Part shown: piece by piece, positions 1-5,282 of the stretch
How the letters are laid out: each line of letters opens with the position of its first letter
Numbering within the stretch: the first letter of the stretch is position 1
Source of the DNA: JAAZNV01 sp049297375
Lineage (GTDB): Bacteria; Patescibacteriota; WWE3; UBA101185; UBA10185
Length of the DNA: 5,282 nucleotides
NCBI GenBank assembly: GCA_049297375.1
Contig: JBAQUF010000077.1
Location: 1 to 5,282, forward strand
Direction: 5' to 3'
Notes under the pieces: model-generated
Told to the model about the DNA's origin: nothing
Database searches by the model: none
What the model saw: the letters and a program-made list of their open reading frames with translations, nothing else
Position numbers and translations under genes: made by a program

Positions 1-56
1 AGAGCGCTTCCATGGCATGGAAGAGGTCACCGGTTCGATCCCGGTACGGTCCACCA
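1..56 (+). tRNA. tRNA-Ala (anticodon GGC), 3' part; 5' end lies before the window
   Basis: The sequence folds as the last two thirds of a tRNA. The D-stem 3' strand is at 2-5 and G26 is base 6. The anticodon stem is CTTCC (7-11) paired with GGAAG (19-23). The 7-base loop ATGGCAT (12-18) places GGC at 14-16, which reads alanine GCC/GCU codons. A 5-base variable loop follows at 24-28. The T arm is ACCGG / TTCGATC / CCGGT (29-45). The acceptor 3' strand is ACGGTCC (46-52), with discriminator A53 and an encoded CCA (54-56). The T at tRNA position 70 fits the G3:U70 identity pair of alanine tRNAs, but the partner G3 is outside the window. The acceptor 5' strand and most of the D arm are also missing from view. 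The gene converges with the protein gene ending at 180. Confidence 0.95.
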
Positions 57-179
57 ATTTACAGCATTTTTAGGTAGTTTTGCTATCAAATCAAAGGGTT
101 TTTGTAAATTAATTTTCCAGTTTTATAGCTTATTCTTCTATAGCTTTTGTGATGGCATGGAAATTCGCTTGAGCTACTT

Positions 180-2267
180 TTATCCTGCTAGTCTTCTTTC
201 AATAACTCCATTTGTGGGATCAACTTTTATTTCTTCTCCATCAGTAAGCATAGTTCTAGCATTAGAAACTCCCATAACACAAGGTATATTCATAGCCTTT
301 GAATATAAAGCTGCGTGAGACGTTAGAGAATCTTCCTCTATGATCATACCCTTTACTTTATAAAGTACACTAAGTGCAATTGGCGTTAATTGTGGTGCTA
401 CTATAATATCCCCAACATTAACTCTAGCTAAATCAACATCATCATTTATGATTTTCACATTTCCGAATATGGTTTTACCAAAGACAGACTTTCCGTATAG
501 CCTAGTAGATTTTTGGTTCAAAATGTTTTTCTGAACAATTCTTGCAAACCCCTTTGTTGCTTCTAATTCAATAATATAGCCATCTTGAATGTTACTGGTT
601 GCGTTCTTTGCTCCCACAATGCAAGGTTTGTTCATTTCCCTAGACACTATTGCGGCATGACATGTAATGCCCCCTTCATCAGTAATGATTCCGGCACATT
701 TGTTCATGGCCATTACAAAATCAGGTGTAGTCATTTTTGTTACCAATATATCGCCTTTTGCTACTTTATTTAATTGACCAACATTATAGACAATTTTCGC
801 TGGCCCTTTTGCGTAGCCATTGTTTGCGGATCTTCCTGTAATTAAGTTATTTTTACCTTCAATTGGTTTAGGAATAATGTGATATCTTTCTATTGCTTCA
901 ACCACCCCTTTAATACCAGATAATATTATTATATTTCCGTTTAACATTAAAATACCCCAGCCCCCCTTTCTTTTTAAGATCTCTGTCTCAATTAGTAAAC
1001 GTCTTGAAGGTCTTTTCATCAAGTTAATAATTTCTTGGTATGACAGAAAGAAAATATCCTCTGAGTTAATATTTAATTTTTTTGCGATTTCCAGAAGTAA
1101 AGGTTTTATATAATAATGTGCCTCAGATATCGAATTTTTTCTAACTGTTCTAAGCTTTATGTATTCTTGCAATAAGTTAACGTGGTCTTGGAGACTTCTT
1201 GATGCTCCAACCTTTTCCAAGGTTCTAGTGAGCTTTAGTTGCGCATTTTTTTCTGCATTTTTAAGTTTTTCTATCTCTTTAGCCGGATTTTTCAGTGTTT
1301 GTTCAATTTCTTTAACTGATTTATCATAATGATCTAAAGTCAAAGGATTCTCTGTTATATCCCACATGTTTAACCAACAGTAATTATTCATCTGCTCTTC
1401 TAAAAGATTTTGGTATGTTTCGTCATACCCATGCTTTTTGATATGTTCGACAATTTTTAACATGTCCTCCAGTTCTTTAAATTCTAGAGAAGCAGGTGAT
1501 AACAGTATTTCCAAATCTTTTTTCGACTTTACTTCATCGCGAATTTTTGTTTCGAAATACCTTTCAATTGAATGAGGAACAGCTACAAACACGAGAAGTT
1601 CAAGGTAGTAGTTATAAAACTGTTCTAGAAGCTCTCTGAGCCTGTCATTAGAAAGATGTTTCAGCCCTCCTTTACCTATCTTTTTTGTAAATCTAACCAG
1701 TTTGGAACAATACTTATTACAATTCTTAATATCATTGATGGTAAAGTCCTTATCATTTTCTATTAAAGAGCTTATTTTTTTAGCAAGATTTATTAGTTCG
1801 CCTGTACTGTAATAAACTCCGTTGGTTATACCATTACTCCAAAAAGACGGAATTAAAGCACCGTAGATATCTTTCAAAGTACTGATATTTGCTTGGCATA
1901 CAGCTGCATTAAAGGAACAGGCAACCTTCCTATTAAGTAACTTAACCCAGTCAGTTGGGTAATCAATCGCTTCGTGGCTTTGTTTTAGGTTTTCGATACC
2001 GTTTTCACTTATTGAAAGGTATATTTTATTTCCGACTTTTCTAGATCGCACATAACCAAGTTTTCTTAGCCTTTTTAAAGAGTTTGTAACAGAATTAGGA
2101 AATTTACCTGTAATTCTAATAAGTTCATTGATATAGAATTCCTTATCTGGATTCTCAACAAGTACTTTTGTAATATCCATAGCGGTTGATGTTAATTGGT
2201 GTACCTTCATGAAATAATCATACAATATTTTGTATAAATTGTTAACTGCGTATAAGGGTTTGGGCAT
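180..2267 (-). CDS. Winged-helix protein with PEP-synthase-type linker and two tandem phosphohistidine (PEP-utiliser mobile) domains
   Basis: The product is 695 residues from the ATG at 2267. A GTG 36 bases upstream (2303) is also in frame, but the ATG has AAGGAG five bases before it and is preferred. Residues about 28-97 look like a MarR/ArsR-type winged helix. Residues about 120-310 are helical and resemble the linker of PEP-utilising enzymes. Residues about 318-358 are charged and probably coiled coil. Residues about 368-415 (YIKLRTVRKNSISEAHYY, then EDIFFLSYQEI) closely match the segment that precedes the mobile domain in PEP synthase relatives. Swivelling domain 1 (about 474-578) has TDEGGITCHAAIVSRE with His537. 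Domain 2 (about 590-695) has EEDSLTSHAALYSKA with His651. In PEP synthase, PPDK and rifampin phosphotransferase this histidine carries phosphate between an ATP-grasp domain and a second active site. Neither an ATP-grasp domain nor a PEP-binding barrel is visible here. The function is unknown; a phosphohistidine-controlled regulator is my inference. The protein is predicted cytoplasmic. Confidence 0.85.
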   Translation of the reverse strand: MPKPLYAVNNLYKILYDYFMKVHQLTSTAMDITKVLVENPDKEFYINELIRITGKFPNSVTNSLKRLRKLGYVRSRKVGNKIYLSISENGIENLKQSHEAIDYPTDWVKLLNRKVACSFNAAVCQANISTLKDIYGALIPSFWSNGITNGVYYSTGELINLAKKISSLIENDKDFTINDIKNCNKYCSKLVRFTKKIGKGGLKHLSNDRLRELLEQFYNYYLELLVFVAVPHSIERYFETKIRDEVKSKKDLEILLSPASLEFKELEDMLKIVEHIKKHGYDETYQNLLEEQMNNYCWLNMWDITENPLTLDHYDKSVKEIEQTLKNPAKEIEKLKNAEKNAQLKLTRTLEKVGASRSLQDHVNLLQEYIKLRTVRKNSISEAHYYIKPLLLEIAKKLNINSEDIFFLSYQEIINLMKRPSRRLLIETEILKRKGGWGILMLNGNIIILSGIKGVVEAIERYHIIPKPIEGKNNLITGRSANNGYAKGPAKIVYNVGQLNKVAKGDILVTKMTTPDFVMAMNKCAGIITDEGGITCHAAIVSREMNKPCIVGAKNATSNIQDGYIIELEATKGFARIVQKNILNQKSTRLYGKSVFGKTIFGNVKIINDDVDLARVNVGDIIVAPQLTPIALSVLYKVKGMIIEEDSLTSHAALYSKAMNIPCVMGVSNARTMLTDGEEIKVDPTNGVIERRLAG

Positions 2268-2272
2268 ATTTT

Positions 2273-2278
2273 CTCCTT
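2273..2278 (-). promoter_or_regulatory. Shine-Dalgarno site deciding the start of the winged-helix/phosphohistidine gene
   Basis: The minus strand reads AAGGAG followed by AAAAT and then ATG at 2267. This is a near-perfect anti-16S match with a 5-base spacer. It is the clearest ribosome binding site in the window, and it sets the start at MPKPLY rather than at the GTG twelve codons upstream. The two small genes upstream have no comparable site. Confidence 0.85.
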
Positions 2279-2299
2279 CAGGATGAAAATGAGACAGCA

Positions 2300-2312
2300 A
2301 CACCTTAGGTGT
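2300..2312. promoter_or_regulatory. Perfect 13-base palindrome, candidate operator or 5' UTR hairpin
   Basis: The sequence is ACACCT-T-AGGTGT, with two perfect 6-base arms around a single central base. It lies 32 bases upstream of the ATG of the winged-helix gene, just outside the Shine-Dalgarno site. A second, shorter inverted repeat (AGGT-GT-ACCT) overlaps its right side. The size and symmetry suit a dimeric winged-helix protein, so autoregulation by the downstream gene is plausible. A one-base loop cannot form sterically, so an RNA hairpin would lose its inner pairs; a DNA operator fits better. The function is inferred, not shown. Confidence 0.35.
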
Positions 2313-2370
2313 ACCTGTTTTGCTTCTTCAAATATTGTTGCGAAGTTCCAACATAGTCCCAAATAGTCTA

Positions 2371-2426
2371 CCAGTCTAGGAATAATTGATGATTTGCTTC
2401 GAGTTTAATAACTTGCCTGTCTAGGA
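2371..2426. repeat. Pair of near-identical 11-base direct repeats upstream of the winged-helix gene
   Basis: CCAGTCTAGGA (2371-2381) and CCTGTCTAGGA (2416-2426) differ at one base and start 45 bases apart. That is close to four helical turns, so both would lie on roughly the same face of the DNA. A third partial copy, AGTCTA, is at 2365-2370. They occupy the middle of the 227-base gap between the three-helix membrane protein gene and the winged-helix gene. They may be protein-binding sites. Otherwise this gap shows no convincing terminator or sigma-70 promoter. Confidence 0.35.
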
Positions 2427-2494
2427 CTCCACTATAAAGATTTGATATCTCATGAAGATTAAATGTATTTTAAAGGTAATGTTACATCGAAGTA

Positions 2495-3010
2495 TTATTT
2501 ATTCCTGATTATGTGATCATTAAATCTCTTTTCTATAACATCAATTCTTTCTTCCATCTCATTGGATTTGTGATCCTCTTCTAAAGAGAGAGGTGTTTCT
2601 GGCAACAGAAAGATAAATATTGTAGTTAATAGAGCAGCAACTATGATGATTATATAGCCTAAAAAGGCTTTTTTGCTTAAAATAATATCTAGTAGGATTA
2701 CAAAGCCTGCTAAACACAAGAATTCTAAAATAACAAAGATGAGAGCGTTGTTAAGGGATGTAATCCTGCTAAATATTTGAATGTTTATTGATACAAAAGT
2801 GAAAAGTGTTGCGAATACTCCCAGAACTTCTGTGTATTTTATCTGTCTGTCCTCAACTGCTTCATTTACTTTATCCTTCACGAGCTTTTCTATATGTCTA
2901 GTGTAGATCTCTGTATATGAAGCTGAACTTGGAGAGGGGGTGTGTTGTCCGACCTCTGAGCTTGTAAATGTTTTCTCTTTGTAATTAGGCGTTTTGGTAT
3001 TATCTGGCAT
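2495..3010 (-). CDS. Small membrane protein with three predicted transmembrane helices, unknown function
   Basis: The product has 171 residues and I do not recognise the family with confidence. The first 55 or so residues are polar: a Ser/Thr/Pro-rich stretch (about 14-32), then a charged, probably helical segment (about 33-57, HIEKLVKDKVNEAVEDRQIK). Three hydrophobic segments follow at about 59-80 (EVLGVFATLFTFVSINIQIF), 88-111 and 115-136. A charged C-terminal helix (about 144-168) is rich in Glu and Arg and may be a short coiled coil. There is no signal peptide and no catalytic motif. The ATG at 3010 lies five bases after the TAA of the preceding gene and has no clear Shine-Dalgarno sequence, so translation probably depends on coupling to that gene. 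The shared transcript suggests that the two proteins act together, perhaps with this one as the membrane anchor; that is inference. Confidence 0.8.
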   Translation of the reverse strand: MPDNTKTPNYKEKTFTSSEVGQHTPSPSSASYTEIYTRHIEKLVKDKVNEAVEDRQIKYTEVLGVFATLFTFVSINIQIFSRITSLNNALIFVILEFLCLAGFVILLDIILSKKAFLGYIIIIVAALLTTIFIFLLPETPLSLEEDHKSNEMEERIDVIEKRFNDHIIRNK

Positions 3011-3015
3011 TAAAG

Positions 3016-3423
3016 TTAGTTGGATTGGACAGTACTCTTATTTACATTAATAATAGCCACTTTACCAAAGTCTTTTCCATTGACTTTTGTGGACACTTCA
3101 TAAATACCCTCGGCTGGAAAGGATAATCCCACAATGTTTGTGATATATTGAATGTTACTTTCTTTTCCTATCTTTGGTGTTACTATGTTTTCTAAACTAA
3201 GCATCGGCTCTCTTGTACTAGCGTTAACTATCGTTAGTACTTGTTTATATCCTTCGTCTTTTTTGTCCTTTTCTTCCAAGGCATAATTAGTTACAATTGA
3301 CAGCCTTGGATGTATCGCTGGAAAATTTGATGCAAATATTACATCAAAGGTTTGAATAATGCTTAGTCTTCCGACCTCGTCTGTGAAGGCATTATCGCAA
3401 ATAATGGCAAAATTTAATTTCAT
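3016..3423 (-). CDS. DUF6941-like small protein, predicted beta-rich
   Basis: The product has 135 residues. The start MKLNFAIICDNAFTDEVGRL, followed by SIIQTFDVIFASNFPAIHP, resembles proteins annotated as DUF6941: a hydrophobic first strand, a D-G-K/R-L turn, an 'I..FD.I....FPA.HP' segment and a strand after it. The rest alternates short strands and turns, and ends with a 'F.AEGIYEVSTKVNGKDFG' segment typical of immunoglobulin-like sandwich folds. No biochemical function is established for such proteins that I know of. There is no signal peptide or membrane segment, so it should be cytoplasmic. The ATG at 3423 has no Shine-Dalgarno sequence, and a promoter sits nine bases upstream of it, which suggests a nearly leaderless mRNA. 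It is the first gene of a two-gene unit with the membrane protein that starts five bases after its stop. The family call comes from memory of the sequence pattern. Confidence 0.75.
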   Translation of the reverse strand: MKLNFAIICDNAFTDEVGRLSIIQTFDVIFASNFPAIHPRLSIVTNYALEEKDKKDEGYKQVLTIVNASTREPMLSLENIVTPKIGKESNIQYITNIVGLSFPAEGIYEVSTKVNGKDFGKVAIINVNKSTVQSN

Positions 3424-3432
3424 ATCAACGCT

Positions 3433-3460
3433 ATGATAACACTTTACTAATCTGAATCAA
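3433..3460 (-). promoter_or_regulatory. Extended -10 promoter of the DUF6941-like / membrane protein operon
   Basis: On the minus strand, TTGATT (3460-3455) is followed by a 16-base spacer and TATCAT (3438-3433). A TG lies one base upstream of the -10 hexamer (3441-3440), giving the extended form TGnTATCAT. The -10 box matches the sigma-70 consensus at 5 of 6 positions and the -35 box at 4 of 6. The expected start of transcription is near 3426, only about three bases before the ATG at 3423. That agrees with the lack of a ribosome binding site. Confidence 0.5.
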
Positions 3461-3506
3461 CGGTTTATGCATTGTCCTTGTCAAACACTGGGTAGGATCG
3501 AAACCG

Positions 3507-3541
3507 CAAAGACCCCACACAAAAGTCTTTGTAAACTTTTG
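3507..3541. other. Two overlapping, competing 7-bp hairpins after the Wzy/TPR gene
   Basis: CAAAGAC (3507-3513) pairs with GTCTTTG (3525-3531), and CAAAAGT (3520-3526) pairs with ACTTTTG (3535-3541). The arms overlap at 3525-3526, so the two full stems exclude each other. The element begins 51 bases beyond the TAG of the membrane/TPR gene (3592) and lies upstream of the promoter of the next gene. It could be a 3' end signal for the membrane/TPR transcript. However, neither stem is followed by a U run on the minus strand, so a classical intrinsic terminator is not supported. A T-rich stretch follows only on the plus strand, where no gene precedes it. Confidence 0.3.
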
Positions 3542-3591
3542 ATTTGTTTATTCTCTTAGTTTTAGTCTTTCGTGTTTTCAGTATTAGCGTT

Positions 3592-5282
3592 CTATTGAGG
3601 AAGAACCTTTGTATTTAGATTCTGCTCAGTATTCTGCTCACCAGTGTTTATTAAAGGTTCTTGCTTTACATCCTCTTGAACTCCAGTTAACTCTTCAACA
3701 GTTGGTTTGGTTTCAGTTGCTGCTCCTGCAACTGTTGGTTGAGGTAGAGAAGCAATTTCTTTTTCAATTAGCTTTCTATCTTCAGAATTTTGTGGAACAA
3801 GAAGCTTTGCGATATCAAATTCCTTTTTAGCCTGGTCATATTCTTTAAGCTTTACTAAAGCTAATGCAAAGTTATAGTGAGCGTTCGCATAATCTTGTTT
3901 TAGGGACGTTGCTTGTCTAAACTGGTTTGCTGCAGAAAGAAAGTCTCCTTTGGCAAAATAGATCCCTCCTAGATCAAGTCTTAACTTAGGGTTTGTAGGA
4001 TCAAGCTGAATAGCTGTATTGTATGAGTTTATAGCCCAATCTGAAGCATTCTGAGCCACATTAATCAGGTTTTTATATATTAAGGCTCTTGTTTCCCAGT
4101 TGCTAACATTTAACGGTCCTACGACCTCTGTAGCAAGCCTTGTGTTTTTAATAGCTTGAGTTACTAAGGTTTGGATAGTTTGTTTATCGGCATCTGTTAA
4201 ACTTTGTTTCGAAGCCAAAGCACTAGCAAGAGAAATATTTGTTCTTGCAAATGAATCGTAGTATGTATCTCTGTTAGGATTGTATTTTATAGCTAACCTT
4301 TGAAAGTTGTATGTGCCATTGCTATCGTTCTTTATAATTGCAGCTATGGACCTTCTCATAAAATATTCTCCAGCATAATTTTTGAAGCTTATAAATCCTA
4401 GGTATCCTGCCACTAAAAATACTGGTACACATAAAACATACTTTGTGTATTGAGAAGCTATTACCGAACCGTTATCCGTTGCTATAGAAGATAGATTTGT
4501 GGATTCAATAACAAGTGGTTTAACATATTTTGTTTGATTTTCCCCAACTGCATGAGCCCCTATTAAGATGCTTAGAAAAAAGAATAGTAAAAAGACACTT
4601 AGAACACTGGCGTAAGTAAATAAGTAGGATATCATTATCACTACTGTCAAAGCACTTGCTACGTTAGCTAGACCGTTGTCTCCTTTGATTTGTTTTGATG
4701 AGTATGAGAACTTGAGTACCTTTGATGCAAATATTAAAGTTGCAACAGTTCCTACAATACCTATGGTTCCAATAATATTAAATAGCTCGTTGTATGGTTT
4801 ATCAAATTTTTTGTCCCATAAATCAGTATTATTTGTAGATAACGGTTTATATCTTGTGTAGTTTAAGTGAAATGTAGAAGGTCCTGTTGCAAGTATTGGG
4901 TAGTCTTGAATTGTTGAGGTAGCTATGTACCAACTTTCTTTAGCAGGAAGTAAAGACTCTGAAACGTAGTCCTTATCAATCATGATACTCCTTGTTGTTG
5001 GAAGAAGGGTGGCCCCAAGGATAATAGCCATTAACGCAACTTGAGTAATCAAATAAAATTTTTTATTTGCTAGGAGTTCTCTGTCTGCAAAAAACACTAC
5101 TGAAGCTATACCAGCTACCACCAGTACCCATCCTAGGAATGTTCCTGTTATTGCAATGAAGAAAAAGTTAGTAATGATTGAAGCAGATAATATAAGTTTA
5201 GTAAATGATGCGTTTTCGTACATAGATAGCATTAAAGCTGCTGTTATTGATAAAGCTGCTAGTATAACTGCATCTTTTATTG
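3592..5282 (-). CDS. Polytopic membrane protein, Wzy/O-antigen-ligase-like, with C-terminal TPRs; 5' end outside the window
   Basis: The frame stays open to the window edge, so the ATG at 5232 is probably internal: 16 further hydrophobic codons precede it (IKDAVILAALSITAAL). Numbering below is from that Met. Transmembrane segments lie before residue 5 and at about 13-48 (two), 59-77, 150-172, 190-206, 208-228 and 265-284. The loop at about 80-148 carries GPSTF (117-121) and then NNTDLWDKKFDKPYNELFNI, a pattern I associate with O-antigen ligase/polymerase-like proteins of candidate-phylum bacteria. At least two good TPRs follow (415-448 and 449-482, with the A8/G8-A20-F24-A27 pattern) and a weaker one before them (378-414). 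The tail (about 497-546) is rich in Thr, Glu and Gln and probably disordered. The positive-inside pattern would put the TPRs outside the cell. A role in polymerising or ligating surface glycan is inferred from the fold family; catalytic residues cannot be assigned. Confidence 0.8.
   Translation of the reverse strand, partial: IKDAVILAALSITAALMLSMYENASFTKLILSASIITNFFFIAITGTFLGWVLVVAGIASVVFFADRELLANKKFYLITQVALMAIILGATLLPTTRSIMIDKDYVSESLLPAKESWYIATSTIQDYPILATGPSTFHLNYTRYKPLSTNNTDLWDKKFDKPYNELFNIIGTIGIVGTVATLIFASKVLKFSYSSKQIKGDNGLANVASALTVVIMISYLFTYASVLSVFLLFFFLSILIGAHAVGENQTKYVKPLVIESTNLSSIATDNGSVIASQYTKYVLCVPVFLVAGYLGFISFKNYAGEYFMRRSIAAIIKNDSNGTYNFQRLAIKYNPNRDTYYDSFARTNISLASALASKQSLTDADKQTIQTLVTQAIKNTRLATEVVGPLNVSNWETRALIYKNLINVAQNASDWAINSYNTAIQLDPTNPKLRLDLGGIYFAKGDFLSAANQFRQATSLKQDYANAHYNFALALVKLKEYDQAKKEFDIAKLLVPQNSEDRKLIEKEIASLPQPTVAGAATETKPTVEELTGVQEDVKQEPLINTGEQNTEQNLNTKVLPQ

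Noticed and set aside
56..110. Inverted repeat AATTTACA / TGTAAATT around a small hairpin (73-87) after the tRNA, as a terminator
   Set aside because: The 8-base arms are 39 bases apart and AT-only except for one pair. The inner stem is only 5 bp with a G:U pair and is not directly followed by a T run. Such matches are common by chance in AT-rich DNA.
124..146. Direct repeat TATAGCTT (124-131 and 139-146)
   Set aside because: Only two 8-base copies in AT-rich spacer DNA, with no further copies and no associated element.
585..773. Open frame of 62 codons on the plus strand
   Set aside because: It lies wholly inside the first phosphohistidine domain coding region on the other strand, has no ribosome binding site, and its product has no recognisable features.
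2268..2303. GTG start at 2303 that would lengthen the winged-helix protein by 12 residues
   Set aside because: The ATG at 2267 has AAGGAG at ideal distance. The GTG falls inside the palindrome and has no ribosome binding site.
3456..3484. Consensus -35 TTGACA at 3479-3484 (minus strand)
   Set aside because: At 17 bases the -10 would be GTTGAT, which matches only 3 of 6 positions. The extended -10 promoter just downstream is better, although weak use of this box cannot be excluded.
3491..3513. T-loop-like TTCGATC on the minus strand, suggesting a tRNA
   Set aside because: The flanking bases do not pair as a T stem (T53 faces C61 and further mismatches follow), and no anticodon arm, acceptor or CCA end can be fitted.
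3609..3830. Open frame of 73 codons on the plus strand, Leu/Gln-rich product
   Set aside because: It is the antisense of the Thr/Glu/Gln-rich tail and the last TPR of the membrane protein gene. The Leu/Gln bias follows from that codon composition.
4676..4861. Open frame of 61 codons on the plus strand
   Set aside because: It is antisense to the conserved GPSTF loop and the next membrane helix of the Wzy-like gene, and there is no start signal.

Overview
The window looks like chromosomal DNA from a low-GC bacterium. My best guess is a member of the Patescibacteria (Candidate Phyla Radiation). The guess rests on two things: a Wzy/O-antigen-ligase-like membrane protein fused to C-terminal TPRs, and a PEP-synthase-type linker and mobile-domain protein that lacks a full PEP synthase, both of which I associate with these genomes. 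No marker gene in the window settles the taxonomy. All four protein genes read cleanly in the standard bacterial code and end in TAA or TAG.

Layout. Positions 1-56 (+) hold the 3' two thirds of a tRNA-Ala(GGC) with an encoded CCA end. A 123-base AT-rich spacer separates it from four protein genes, all on the minus strand. In transcription order they are: (i) 5282-3592, a polytopic membrane protein with a Wzy/WaaL-like segment and C-terminal TPRs, whose 5' end lies outside the window; (ii) 3423-3016, a small predicted beta-rich protein resembling DUF6941; (iii) 3010-2495, a three-helix membrane protein of unknown function; (iv) 2267-180, a 695-residue protein with an N-terminal winged helix, the helical linker of PEP-utilising enzymes, and two tandem phosphohistidine swivelling domains.

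Genes (ii) and (iii) are five bases apart and almost certainly form one transcript. A good extended -10 promoter sits directly in front of gene (ii), so close to its ATG that the mRNA should be nearly leaderless. Gene (iv) has its own strong Shine-Dalgarno sequence. Its 227-base upstream region contains a perfect 13-base palindrome and a pair of near-identical 11-base repeats, which are candidate operators for its own winged helix.

The most interesting item is gene (iv). It has two catalytic-type histidine swivelling domains but no ATP-grasp domain and no PEP/pyruvate barrel, and a DNA-binding module stands where the nucleotide-binding domain would normally be. It could be a phosphohistidine-controlled transcription regulator or phosphocarrier. 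That is inference from domain architecture only.
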